The notes: generated by a model from the letters alone, not told the origin. A DNA stretch of 64,000 bases from UMGS1002 sp964570825 (GCA_964570825.1 CAZMZJ010000009.1:33689-97688); one strand, 5' to 3'; positions 42,142 to 51,588 are shown, numbered from the stretch's first letter. Program-made: numbers and translations.

Positions 42142-43686
42142 ATGTTTTATAGTATCTTATATCCCGGCAGGGAAGAAGCCGACCGCGCTCAGAACGCCGT
42201 GATGCCGTCCTGTTTTAACGACTTGTTTCTTGATAAAATCGTTTCTGCAGTGTTGAAAAACCGCGCGGAATTCCGTCTTGAGGAATTTTATTATACGCCT
42301 TTGCGCAACAAGTCTGAAGTCGCATATCGGCATGATGTGCTCAGGAATTTATCTGAAGGACTTTTTGAACCGACAAAGCAGTTCTCGTCGACAATTCATT
42401 TTGCGGGGCTGGATATAAAAAACACTTCTGCGTATCTTGCAGCCGACAAAAGCAAACATGGCTGCTGGCTCACACGTGGACGATATCTTGATGCGGTAAG
42501 AAAATACTGCGAGGCCATAATCGGATACTGGGAGACGCTTAATAATAATCCGTTAAAATCACAGGGCTTATCAGACTTTGCCGAGTATCTTGGCGAATAT
42601 ATTAAAACCGAGGGTTTTATCTCTCTTCACAAGGACGCTGTCTCACTAAGCCAAAAACTATCGGATATTGAATACTGTATGCTTATAAGCAGCGGAAATA
42701 TCCGTGTCAGAAGATATGAGGGTCAGGAAGACCAGAGCAAACGAATAATAGAGCTTTTCAGGCGTTTCCAGTGCGGGACTGTCACAAACTACAGGAGGAG
42801 GACGATGGAAAGCCCGCGGGCGGCGCACGTTGAAGAAGCAGTGCTTGATTTACTGTCGGGTATTTATAAGGATGAATTTGAAATCCTGCGCGGTTTCTGC
42901 GTTAAATATGGAAATATTACTGACGGTGTTATCCTGCGTTTTGCCCGCGAGGTTCAGTTTTATATAAGCTGGCTTGACTATATCGAGCCTATGAAAAGCG
43001 TCGGGCTTGAGTTTTGCTTTCCTGAGATTGCCGACAATGACGGGATTTTTTATGTAAACAACGGCTTTGACCTTGCGCTTGCCGAGGCTCTCTCTCCCCA
43101 GAAGCCGGTGACAAACGATTTTGTTCTTACGCCTCCGGAAAGAATAATAGTTGTAACCGGACCAAATCAGGGAGGCAAGACCACTTTTGCTCGGGCTTTC
43201 GGCCAGGCGCATTATTTTGCCTCGCTAGGGCTGAGCGTGCCGGGAAGCGGAGCTTCATTAAAATTATTTGATAAGCTCTTAACGCATTTTGAGAGAGAGG
43301 AAAACCTTGATACTCTCAACGGAAAACTCGCCGACGAGCTGCAGAGGCTGAAAGAACTGTTTATAAATGCAACTCCAGACAGTGTTATTATAATAAATGA
43401 AATATTCGCATCGACGACCACTGACGACGCGCTTTCGCTTGGCGAAAAAATGATGGATAAAATTGCGTCACTACGATGCCCCGCGGTATGCGTAACTTTT
43501 CTTGACGAGCTGGCCTCGCACGGCCCTGAAACCGTCAGCATGATGAGTACCGTTGATGAGGATGATGAAACTCGGCGAACTTATAAAATCATCCGCAGGC
43601 CGGCCGACGGGCTGGCGTATGCTCTCCACATAGCAGAGCGGTACGGACTCACTTATCAAACCCTTGTAAGGAGGCTGAGCAGATGA
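42142..43686 (+). CDS. MutS-like ATPase A (no mismatch-recognition domain)
   Basis: 514 residues. An all-helical N-terminal two thirds resembles the MutS lever/clamp core; the C-terminal third is the MutS ABC-type ATPase: Walker A GPNQGGKTTFARAFG (~340-354), a Q-loop-like HFEREENLDTLNGKL, Walker B VIIINEIFAST (~415-425) and CVTFLDELASHG as switch region. The Walker B Asp of MutS (DE) is Asn here. The N-terminal mismatch-binding domain with its Phe-x-Glu motif is absent, so it is not a standard mismatch-repair MutS. AGGAGG upstream; stop overlaps the next gene by four bases. MutS-like genes are among those reported downstream of crcB riboswitches. Confidence 0.85.
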   Translation: MFYSILYPGREEADRAQNAVMPSCFNDLFLDKIVSAVLKNRAEFRLEEFYYTPLRNKSEVAYRHDVLRNLSEGLFEPTKQFSSTIHFAGLDIKNTSAYLAADKSKHGCWLTRGRYLDAVRKYCEAIIGYWETLNNNPLKSQGLSDFAEYLGEYIKTEGFISLHKDAVSLSQKLSDIEYCMLISSGNIRVRRYEGQEDQSKRIIELFRRFQCGTVTNYRRRTMESPRAAHVEEAVLDLLSGIYKDEFEILRGFCVKYGNITDGVILRFAREVQFYISWLDYIEPMKSVGLEFCFPEIADNDGIFYVNNGFDLALAEALSPQKPVTNDFVLTPPERIIVVTGPNQGGKTTFARAFGQAHYFASLGLSVPGSGASLKLFDKLLTHFEREENLDTLNGKLADELQRLKELFINATPDSVIIINEIFASTTTDDALSLGEKMMDKIASLRCPAVCVTFLDELASHGPETVSMMSTVDEDDETRRTYKIIRRPADGLAYALHIAERYGLTYQTLVRRLSR

Positions 43687-45146
43687 ATGTCCATCTTATG
43701 TTCAGGGATAAGATATTCAATCCTAAGCAGGAATCTCTGCCGGAGAAGAATACTCTTATATCAGACCTTGAACTTAGTAAAATTCTGTCTTTAATGGGCG
43801 GCGGTGACAATGCGGTTTCAAAATCGGTAAACGCAGCTGTTTTCAGCCCACTCGCCGACCACGAGGATATTAGGTACCGGCAGGAAATTCTCAAGGATTG
43901 TATAAATAATTCCGATACAATCCGTGAATTTTATGATATAATATACCAGACTTTCGAACGAGAAAGAAGCTCATGGTCATGGCTATCGCCGAGCCAGCCT
44001 GTCTCAAGTGTTTTTGCCAACTCCATCAATTTGCTGAAAATATATCTTGAGATGCTGCTGAAGCTGAGAAAAACAGCCGACTCTTCAAAAATCAATTTCA
44101 GGTCGCAGGGATTTTTAAATCTTTTCGCCGTGCTGGACAGGGAGCTTGACGACGATTATTTTAAGGAGGCATACGGACTTCTTGCAGAGCTGAAATCCGA
44201 CGGAATGCTCATAAGCGCTAAATTTGGAAATTATAATCAAGGCGTGGGTTATGTTCTGCGCCGAAATATTGAAAAATCGTATTTCAAGTGGCATCTCGCC
44301 CCTTCCTATACCATAGCTCCGCGCGATGATTCGGCGGCTGATGATCTTGCGGCAAGGCGCGAGAGGGCGATAAACGAAAGCGCAAACGTTCTGGCTCAAT
44401 CCGCTGAACACATCAAGGGCTTTTTTGAAAATTTAAGGGATGAACTTGCTTTTTATATTGGCTGTCTTAACTTATATGATGTGCTGAAAGAAAAAGAGAT
44501 CAAAATATGTTTTCCTGAGGCGTCTTTGCCGAAGCAGAGGAATTTTTCGGGTCTCGTCGACATATCGCTTTCCATAATGATAGGCAAGAAGGCCGTTGGA
44601 AACAGGCTGGAAGCATATGGCAAAAATTTTTATATAATAACCGGCGCGAACCAAGGGGGAAAATCCACATTTTTAAGAAGCATAGGTCAGGCTCAGTTAA
44701 TGTACCAGTGCGGAATGTTTGTTGCCGCCGATTATTTTTCTGCTCCGGTTTTTACCGGGATTTTCACTCATTTCAAAAAAGAAGAGGACAGCAGGATTAA
44801 AAGCGGGAAGCTCGACGAAGAACTATCCCGTATGAACGGTATTGCCGACCGTCTGACTTCAGGCTCGCTTGTGCTTTTCAACGAATCCTTCGCCGCAACA
44901 AACGAAAGAGAGGGCGCCGAAATCTGCCGCCAGATAACTAAGGCTCTGTCCGAAAGCGGTGTTGAGATATTCTTTGTTACTCATAACTATACGTTTACCG
45001 AACAATACAGAAAAGATAGGCTCCAATATGTCATGTTCCTGCGCGCAGGTCGTAATCCCGACGGAACAAGGACTTTTTTGATCGAAGAAGGCGATCCTCT
45101 CAAAACAGCGTACGGAGAGGATCTTTGCAAAGGTATTTTTGACTAA
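43683..45146 (+). CDS. MutS-like ATPase B, paralogue of the preceding gene
   Basis: 487 residues, coupled to the previous gene through ATGA. Same plan: helical N-terminal part and C-terminal MutS-type ATPase with Walker A GANQGGKSTFLRSIGQAQLM (~321-340), HFKKEEDSRIKSGKLDEELSR, Walker B LVLFNESFAATNE (~395-407) and FFVTHNYTF. The Walker B acidic pair is again Asn-Glu. The two proteins are clearly related yet diverged, which suggests a heterodimer like the eukaryotic MSH pairs (inference). No mismatch-recognition or nuclease (Smr) domain is seen. Confidence 0.85.
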   Translation: MNVHLMFRDKIFNPKQESLPEKNTLISDLELSKILSLMGGGDNAVSKSVNAAVFSPLADHEDIRYRQEILKDCINNSDTIREFYDIIYQTFERERSSWSWLSPSQPVSSVFANSINLLKIYLEMLLKLRKTADSSKINFRSQGFLNLFAVLDRELDDDYFKEAYGLLAELKSDGMLISAKFGNYNQGVGYVLRRNIEKSYFKWHLAPSYTIAPRDDSAADDLAARRERAINESANVLAQSAEHIKGFFENLRDELAFYIGCLNLYDVLKEKEIKICFPEASLPKQRNFSGLVDISLSIMIGKKAVGNRLEAYGKNFYIITGANQGGKSTFLRSIGQAQLMYQCGMFVAADYFSAPVFTGIFTHFKKEEDSRIKSGKLDEELSRMNGIADRLTSGSLVLFNESFAATNEREGAEICRQITKALSESGVEIFFVTHNYTFTEQYRKDRLQYVMFLRAGRNPDGTRTFLIEEGDPLKTAYGEDLCKGIFD

Positions 45147-45239
45147 AAAACTGGCGATATTATAAAAGCCATCTATACATGCATTTTTATCTTACATGTT
45201 TTACTGTTTGATTTTCATTAAAGGAGATATTTACACCGT

Positions 45240-46448
45240 ATGTCAAAAAAATTCAAAAAGTTAACACCAGCAATGCTCTTTATTGTTCTGCTTGGAATTG
45301 TCAGTATGTTTTCGGACATGACGCACGAGGGCGCGGCGAGCATAAGAGGCGCGTTTATGGCGCTTGCCGGCGCTTCGGCAGCCACTATCGGTTTCGTGTC
45401 TGGATTTGGCGAGCTTGTCGGCTATTCACTCAGATTTATATTCGGGATTATTTCCGACAAGACGAAAAAATACTGGACAATTACAATGATCGGTTATACC
45501 ATTGACGTTCTCGCTGTTCCAGCTCTCGCCCTTGTCGGACCGAACGGCTGGATTTTAGCCTGCGCTCTACTTATTATAGAAAGAACCGGAAAGGCAATAA
45601 AGAAGCCCGCTAAAAACACGATTTTGTCATTCGCAGCCTCGCAGGAGGGAGCCGGAAAAAGCTTTGCAATTCAGGAGGCTCTCGACCAGATCGGCGCGTT
45701 TATCGGGCCGGTTCTGCTTTATATAGTAATGCTGTTTAAGACCGGAGAAAACACCTTTAACACTTACCGGATAAGCTTTGCCGTGCTTGCGCTGCCCGCG
45801 TTCATTACAATGGCCGTTCTGATTTTTGCAAAGCATAAATTTCCGAACCCGGAAAATTTCGAGCCTGCTCCAAAGGAAATTGTGGCGTTCAAGCTTAAGC
45901 CGGCCTTTGTACTATATATTGCCGCTATAAGTTTATTTGCGTTCGGTTATATTGATTTCTCTCTGATAACAATGCATGTTGCAAAAAATTCTCTGATTTC
46001 CCCAGACACACTGCCGCTTCTTTATGCGGGGGCAATGGTGGTCGACGCCGCGGCGGCGCTTGTATTCGGCTGGCTATATGACAAATACAAATTCAAAATA
46101 CTCATGCTGTCGACTGCTATTTCATCTTTCTTCGCGCTGTTCATATTCGGATTCGATTCGGTGGGAATGACCATTCTGGGAATTGTTCTATGGGGCGTCG
46201 GCATGGGCGCGCAGGAATCTATACTCAAGGCGGCGATATCCGGTATGGTCCCAAAACAGAGCCGCGCCGCCGGTTACGGTATATTTGAGTTTTCCTTCGG
46301 ACTTTTCTGGTTTCTTGGCAGCTGGCTTCTCGGTGTTCTTTACGATATTTCAATGCCGGCGCTCATCGCTGTATCTGTGTCCGCACAGATTCTTTCGATT
46401 CCGCTATACTTTATATCGTCTAAGAAGCTTGAAAAAAGCAATAATTAA
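45240..46448 (+). CDS. major facilitator superfamily transporter
   Basis: 402 residues with about twelve hydrophobic segments. The loop-2 motif region GFGELVGYSLRFIFGIISDKTKKYW and its second-half copy AALVFGWLYDKYKFK are typical of the MFS fold. Substrate unknown. It starts 93 bases after the second MutS-like gene with AAAGGAGAT upstream, with no terminator visible between, so it may be the last gene of the riboswitch operon. If so, export of a toxic compound would be a reasonable guess, but it is unlike the known fluoride transporters CrcB/Fluc and CLC-F. Confidence 0.85.
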   Translation: MSKKFKKLTPAMLFIVLLGIVSMFSDMTHEGAASIRGAFMALAGASAATIGFVSGFGELVGYSLRFIFGIISDKTKKYWTITMIGYTIDVLAVPALALVGPNGWILACALLIIERTGKAIKKPAKNTILSFAASQEGAGKSFAIQEALDQIGAFIGPVLLYIVMLFKTGENTFNTYRISFAVLALPAFITMAVLIFAKHKFPNPENFEPAPKEIVAFKLKPAFVLYIAAISLFAFGYIDFSLITMHVAKNSLISPDTLPLLYAGAMVVDAAAALVFGWLYDKYKFKILMLSTAISSFFALFIFGFDSVGMTILGIVLWGVGMGAQESILKAAISGMVPKQSRAAGYGIFEFSFGLFWFLGSWLLGVLYDISMPALIAVSVSAQILSIPLYFISSKKLEKSNN

Positions 46449-46461
46449 AACAAAAATAAGG

Positions 46462-46500
46462 CAGAACCGCTCTTGGGCAAGAGCGGTTCTGTTTTATTTT
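46462..46500 (+). terminator. terminator after the MFS gene
   Basis: Perfect 13-bp stem CAGAACCGCTCTT (46462-46474) / AAGAGCGGTTCTG (46479-46491), 4-base loop, followed by TTTTATTTT. Confidence 0.92.
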
Positions 46501-46607
46501 ATATGGCGTATGCGGCGCGGGATGGTCCTTCAGAAAGGCATTATTGAGCGCAGGAAAATACCGGGTTTTGGCACTCTTTTCGCATAGGAAGTTTTTTGCA
46601 TAAAATT

Positions 46608-48206
46608 TTATGGCAGATCGTTATACCCCACAACCTGATTTCTTTGCTTTTCTTTGCCCGCATACATGGCCGCGTCTGCTTTGGAAATGCTGACGTGTAT
46701 GCTGTCGGCAGGGTTATGTTCAGCAACGCCGAAGGTCATGGTCGCACGGAGTTGCGCGGAGTTCTCCCAAGGGATGACTGTGTTTTCAATTTTCTTCCTT
46801 AAATTTTCTGCTATTGACATTGCCTGTTCGTATGTGCTGTTGCGCAGCATTATTACAAATTCCTCTCCTCCCCAGCGGCAGACAACATCATCCGGGCCTA
46901 TGTTGTTTTGAATGATATTTGAAATTTCCATAAGAACCTTATCGCCGGCGGCATGACCGTAAGTATCATTGAATAGTTTGAAATTATCAATATCCGCCAT
47001 TATAAAGACAATTGATTTTTTTGTTTCCGGGTCAGATTCGAAATATTTGTTGAAAATATCAATCAGTCCCCGTCTGTTGACTGTTGACGTTAAAAAATCA
47101 TATTTTGCGGCATTTTCAAGAAGAGTATGGTATGACGTTAATTCTTTAAGCGATTCTTTAAGCTGCAATTCTGTTTTTTTGCGTTTCTCGCTTTCAGCAT
47201 GGGAAAGAATAAAGAGAACGCATATGATAAATACCGGAAGGGTGTAAACCAAAGATTTTGCTATTATTGATAGCACGGGCACTCTGAAGTACATTTTCCA
47301 TGGTGCGTTTCCGAACGAAACGGAATATATATAATAGTTGCCGACAAGAACCATTTCGTTGTCTCGGATCTCTTTAATTTTTTCCATTTCACCGTCAGAA
47401 ATAAGCGTATCAAATTTAACAATATTGTCATCAAAATTTATATCAAGAGTGGTAGCCATGATTGTTCCAACACTGTCAACCAGATATGCTTCATAAGGGG
47501 AGTTCAGAATTTTGCTAAGCTGTTTATTGCTTAAGTCAAGGGAAATGGCCCCCATGAATGTGTTTCCGTCATATATCGGACTTGACAATGTCACCATAAG
47601 GCCTTTCCCCGCATGGTCAAGATACACCGGAGTCCAGACGGATTTACGCAAGGGGTCGTGTTCCGGAGTCACATATGTGTAAAATTTTTCCGCCTGAAGA
47701 CTTTTGTTAAAAGCAAAGTCTTTTGATGATATCCACGGATAAATATTGATAAAATTATTTTTGCTGGTATAGTAAATCCAGGCGATGTCGGGCATCTTGC
47801 TGTAGATGCTCTTGAATTCCTGATTAAAATTCAAAGCAAGATTGATTTCATCTTTATTTATGCCGACGTCGGGTATTTGCCCCATGCCGGTCAGATTTCC
47901 TGCGACAGCCTGATATTCCGTTCCTTCAATTGAATCCAGATTATAACTGTCTGTGTCAGGATCATATTGCAAAAATTTATAGAGCTCGTTATCGCCCTGT
48001 CCTCCGCACTTGAAAAAATTGTTGCCGTATATTGCCATCAAATCAATAAAACCGTAGCTGAAATCCGCATATCTGCTAACCCGAGCTTCTTTGTCTTTTG
48101 CGGTGTTTTCAATATCTTCAAGTAAAGAAGTGTAACGATGTGAAAAAGTTAAGATTATTATAAAGCACACTACGAAAAGAAGAATTATTCGTTTTATCTT
48201 TTCCAC
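46608..48206 (-). CDS. membrane-bound diguanylate cyclase with extracellular sensor domain
   Basis: 532 residues. Transmembrane helix 1 (about 7-22), a ~280-residue extracellular part that looks like a double Cache sensor (PDIAWIYYTSKNNFINIYPW, GLMVTLSSPIYDG, GAISLDLS, YLVDSVGTIMAT), transmembrane helix 2 (about 315-335), a coiled-coil linker and a GGDEF domain (~365-530) with RWGGEEFVIML intact. The signalling product is c-di-GMP. The product-inhibition I-site RxxD five residues before GGEEF is not present (GPDD instead of an Arg-led motif). It stands alone, so the ligand and output are not indicated by context. Confidence 0.92.
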   Translation of the reverse strand: MEKIKRIILLFVVCFIIILTFSHRYTSLLEDIENTAKDKEARVSRYADFSYGFIDLMAIYGNNFFKCGGQGDNELYKFLQYDPDTDSYNLDSIEGTEYQAVAGNLTGMGQIPDVGINKDEINLALNFNQEFKSIYSKMPDIAWIYYTSKNNFINIYPWISSKDFAFNKSLQAEKFYTYVTPEHDPLRKSVWTPVYLDHAGKGLMVTLSSPIYDGNTFMGAISLDLSNKQLSKILNSPYEAYLVDSVGTIMATTLDINFDDNIVKFDTLISDGEMEKIKEIRDNEMVLVGNYYIYSVSFGNAPWKMYFRVPVLSIIAKSLVYTLPVFIICVLFILSHAESEKRKKTELQLKESLKELTSYHTLLENAAKYDFLTSTVNRRGLIDIFNKYFESDPETKKSIVFIMADIDNFKLFNDTYGHAAGDKVLMEISNIIQNNIGPDDVVCRWGGEEFVIMLRNSTYEQAMSIAENLRKKIENTVIPWENSAQLRATMTFGVAEHNPADSIHVSISKADAAMYAGKEKQRNQVVGYNDLP

Positions 48207-48364
48207 TGTATTCCTCCCCCGTACTTTGAATAAATTATGTTACATATATATTATCGTACAAAAAACAACAAAAATCAATAGTTTTGTTGAAAAATGTCGA
48301 AAATGGAGTTTACCGAACCCGCGGCAGTGTAAAATATTCGGCTTAAAGTCATATTTATGCAAAC

Positions 48365-48392
48365 AAAAGGCGCCTATATGACGCCTTTTCGT
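48365..48392 (-). terminator. terminator of the zinc-ribbon membrane protein gene
   Basis: Stem AAAAGGCG (48365-48372) / CGCCTTTT (48382-48389) with a 9-base loop, followed on the minus strand by TTTGTTTG. It also lies upstream of the diguanylate cyclase gene, separating the two units. Confidence 0.7.
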
Positions 48393-48394
48393 TT

Positions 48395-49090
48395 TCAGAT
48401 AAAGAATTTTTTATGGAGTGATTCGCGAATGGGTTTTACTATAGCTATGACGAGCAGCATAAGTCCTATCATAAAGAGAGTGATAAAAGGATACGGAGAC
48501 CAGAGCAGGGTATTGCGGACATGAAATGTTATATTTATCAGAATTTCAATGCCTATAGTATAAATGCCGGTAAGAATCGAGGCTCCGCTCCAGATATAAA
48601 GATAGCCGCGGCGAAGATAATATGAGAGCACGGCGATTGCTGTGGTGATGAGCGCGGCGCCTGCCGTTATCGGGAGAGCAAAAGTGAAGAACCAGTTTTG
48701 ACCGAGGCTGAAATTTATATAGAACAGATACACTGCCGCCGCGGCAAAGGCAGTCGGCACGAAAATCGCCGGATTTGGCCTGCGGAACCAGTTTGGCAGT
48801 ATAACGACGATATACAGAAGCATGATTGCCCCGGTTACAAGACCGGACCAGAAAATTTTGCCGTCAAGATTCCATTCGCAGAAAAGGCATATAGCCGCGA
48901 CGGTCGTGAAAAGCACTGATATTATGAAAAGCATTCCTTTCGGATTGATTGTTTCCACAGGCTTTTCATATGTTGGGTAAGGAGGTTCGGCAGCCGGCCT
49001 TACTATATCGGGATGATATACTACGGTCCCGCACAGAGGGCATTTTTTTTCGCTGTCAGCAAGTTCGACGCCGCATTTAACGCAGTACAT
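48395..49090 (-). CDS. zinc-ribbon integral membrane protein (DUF6320-like)
   Basis: 231 residues from the ATG at 49090, which has AAAGGAG upstream. An N-terminal zinc ribbon (YCVKCGVELADSEKKCPLCG, four Cys) and a Pro-rich cytoplasmic link are followed by six or seven transmembrane helices (from about residue 50 on). The layout resembles proteins annotated DUF6320 in Clostridia. Function unknown. It lies 19 bases downstream of the esterase-acyltransferase fusion gene, so the two are likely an operon and perhaps act together at the membrane. Confidence 0.75.
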   Translation of the reverse strand: MYCVKCGVELADSEKKCPLCGTVVYHPDIVRPAAEPPYPTYEKPVETINPKGMLFIISVLFTTVAAICLFCEWNLDGKIFWSGLVTGAIMLLYIVVILPNWFRRPNPAIFVPTAFAAAAVYLFYINFSLGQNWFFTFALPITAGAALITTAIAVLSYYLRRGYLYIWSGASILTGIYTIGIEILINITFHVRNTLLWSPYPFITLFMIGLMLLVIAIVKPIRESLHKKFFI

Positions 49091-49109
49091 ATAAAAATCT
49101 GCTCCTTTC

Positions 49110-51338
49110 TTATCTTTGGTTGCTCTCAACCTTGACGGCTATATTCTGTTCGCGCAGCACCTCATAAAAGCGCCTCTCGAGCATAGGTTCATTAATGTTG
49201 CTGATGATGTTAAAATAAAGGGTGTCCCCGTATGAAAGCACTCCGCAGTTATACGGTGCCGAGGACTGTACACCAAGAACGAAATCAAACCGTTCGATCA
49301 TGTCCTTCATGCGCTCGGGCACCTGAACCGGTCCTAGATTTGACAGCGAAAGCATTGATTTCCGCTCGCCAACAAGACCGAAAACGGCCTTCATGACTAT
49401 GTTTTTTATGAAAAGGGGCATTATTTTAAGCGCCATAAGCTGTTCGTCGCGAACATTTGTCGCTATGCGGCTTGCCATGCTTTTAGGCGTGATGTCAAGC
49501 CCCATTTGGTGATGAACGGAAGTACAGATTTCGTCAAAGGAATATTCGCCGAGGCGCGGGTCGACGCCGCAGATCGTGTAAAATACAAAATTTCGCAGAG
49601 TTTTGCTCGGAAACATTTTACGGAGATTGACGGGGATAAGCACTCTGACTGGTTTCAGCCACATATGCGGCAATCTCTTTTCGGCCTGAATACGTATTCC
49701 GGCATCAATCATAGCTGCGGTTAGAAAGGCGGTGATAGTCACTTTTCGGGATTTCGCGGCCGCTGATACCTGATTCAAGTTCAGCATAAAGGTGGTAATG
49801 TGCTGAAACCCGTCTGTTTCAGGAGTGCCGGACGGGCGAAAAGAGTTCTGATCACCGCGTCCCTTTCTGATTTTGCTTGAATATTTCGGAAAGCAGTCTT
49901 CAAGCTCCTCCTCGGAGGGCTGTTCAAGCCGGTCAAGTATGCCGTGCGTATTCGGTATTTGAACATGACATTTTTCGGTTAAGTATTCCGCCAGTAGTGT
50001 TTTGAGAAAAACAAGTCCTCCGTTGCCGTCGGTAACCGCATGAAAGAATTCGACCGCGACTCGCTTTTTGTAAACAAGCACGCGGAACGCGCATTTTCTG
50101 ATATCATCGAACGGCATTCTGTGCAAAGGATAGCTTTTTTCGTCCTGCACACGGGGCGCCCGGGGTATTTCTTCAAGGTAATACCAGAAAAGCCCGCGCC
50201 GAAGCCGCACTGCTATTGACGGGAAGCGCCTTACGGTCACATCGAGCGCCGACTGAAGTATATCGCGGTCGATATCTTCTTTTAACGTCGCCGAAAGCCG
50301 GAAAACATTGCTCCACCTGCGGGTGGCCGCCGCGGGGTAAATCTTCGCGGCGTTGTCCAGCTTCATCCATCTGAGCTTGCGTTCCGAGCCGTCGGGAAAC
50401 ACAGAGCTGATAAAATCGTTGATCAGGTCAAAGTCTGATTCGTTCTCCTCAAGCCCGTATAGAAGATATGCATGCCACATGTGCGGCTTGACAACAAGGT
50501 GGCTTTGTGCGCCGTATGCGATCAGGCGCTCGTGCATTTCCGCCGCGTCGTCAAGCATGATTTCGTCACCGCCGGCAAAGATGAGAGAGGGCGGCATGCC
50601 GAAAAGGTCTCCGAAAATCGGAGAAACAAAAGGATTGTTTTTTTCGGTGATCGCAGACTCAGCCGCCCCTTCTTTATTGTTGGCGGATTTGACAAGGTCG
50701 GACCGTCTGCCGGTATAACAGTCCGCAAAAAAGGCAAGCCGCTCTTCAAGCATTGACGGATCGACTTTCTTATTGGTTTTATATGTTTTGCCGGAAAGCG
50801 TGAGGTCGGTCCAGGGAGAGAGCGCGATTATGCCTGCGGGCAGAGAAATACCAAGCTCCTTAAGCTTAAGACAAAGCGAGTATATAAGTCCCCCGCCGGC
50901 GCTCTCGCCGCAGAGTATAATCTGTTTCGGATCATAACCCGAGCCGGTAAGGAAACGGTAGGCTTCAAGAACGTCCTCAAGCGCCGCTGGATAAGGGTTT
51001 TCGGGCGCAAGACGGTATGCTACGCAGAGTACGCGCATACCGCATAAGGATGAAAGAAAGGAGGCGAACCCCTTTGAATAGTCAAGAGAACCGCAGGTAT
51101 AACCGCCTCCGTGCAGGTACATAATCACGCCGGAGCGCACCTCGTCGCGCGGCAGTATCCAGGCGGCTTCAAATTTTTCGAACGGTTTGTCCTGAACAAC
51201 AATGCTGCGGCGCTTTACAGTAAGCATAAGACGTCCGAGCTTGTCCTGTCCCGCGCGTGAAAATTCGAGAGGACTGGTCTGCACAAAAGGGCGAAGAAGT
51301 TCAAGCTGGGCGCGTAAAAGTTTTGCGGCAAGCTTCAT
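49110..51338 (-). CDS. fusion of HSL-type esterase and condensation-like acyltransferase
   Basis: About 742 residues from the ATG at 51338 (GGAAGGAG ten bases upstream). Residues ~1-320 form an alpha/beta hydrolase of the hormone-sensitive-lipase class: oxyanion motif MYLHGGGYTCG, nucleophile GESAGGG, the acid region FAGGDEIML and the catalytic His of PHMWHAYLLYG. Residues ~330-740 form a chloramphenicol-acetyltransferase-like domain with the active-site motif FFHAVTDGNGG (HxxxD) and a later SNLGPVQVPE, as in alcohol acetyltransferases and WS/DGAT-like or PapA-type enzymes. One chain could therefore both hydrolyse and form esters. Substrate unknown; a lipid or glycolipid is a guess from the membrane protein encoded next to it. 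Confidence 0.85.
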   Translation of the reverse strand: MKLAAKLLRAQLELLRPFVQTSPLEFSRAGQDKLGRLMLTVKRRSIVVQDKPFEKFEAAWILPRDEVRSGVIMYLHGGGYTCGSLDYSKGFASFLSSLCGMRVLCVAYRLAPENPYPAALEDVLEAYRFLTGSGYDPKQIILCGESAGGGLIYSLCLKLKELGISLPAGIIALSPWTDLTLSGKTYKTNKKVDPSMLEERLAFFADCYTGRRSDLVKSANNKEGAAESAITEKNNPFVSPIFGDLFGMPPSLIFAGGDEIMLDDAAEMHERLIAYGAQSHLVVKPHMWHAYLLYGLEENESDFDLINDFISSVFPDGSERKLRWMKLDNAAKIYPAAATRRWSNVFRLSATLKEDIDRDILQSALDVTVRRFPSIAVRLRRGLFWYYLEEIPRAPRVQDEKSYPLHRMPFDDIRKCAFRVLVYKKRVAVEFFHAVTDGNGGLVFLKTLLAEYLTEKCHVQIPNTHGILDRLEQPSEEELEDCFPKYSSKIRKGRGDQNSFRPSGTPETDGFQHITTFMLNLNQVSAAAKSRKVTITAFLTAAMIDAGIRIQAEKRLPHMWLKPVRVLIPVNLRKMFPSKTLRNFVFYTICGVDPRLGEYSFDEICTSVHHQMGLDITPKSMASRIATNVRDEQLMALKIMPLFIKNIVMKAVFGLVGERKSMLSLSNLGPVQVPERMKDMIERFDFVLGVQSSAPYNCGVLSYGDTLYFNIISNINEPMLERRFYEVLREQNIAVKVESNQR

Positions 51339-51454
51339 GTTTCGCGTTTCTCCTTCCCGTGAGAAATGGCTGTACAATTATATTATATCATATTTTAGCG
51401 GTGAATTGCGGATTATTTGCTTTTTTATAAACACATGCTGTTTTCGCTTCCGCA

Positions 51455-51497
51455 ACAAAAAAAGCAGCCGTCCGGTTTTTATGTGCCGTTCGGCTGC
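51455..51497 (-). terminator. terminator of the phosphatase gene
   Basis: Stem GCAGCCGTCCGG (51464-51475) / CCGTTCGGCTGC (51485-51496) with a small internal mismatch; on the minus strand it is followed by TTTTTTTGTTG. It lies 92 bases past the stop at 51589. Confidence 0.78.
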
Positions 51498-51588
51498 CGC
51501 CTCATAATAAAATCACCCATCTGACATATATTGATAAATTTTTGCGTGATGCTAAGAATTTAATAAAACCTATCGGCGTATCTTTGTT

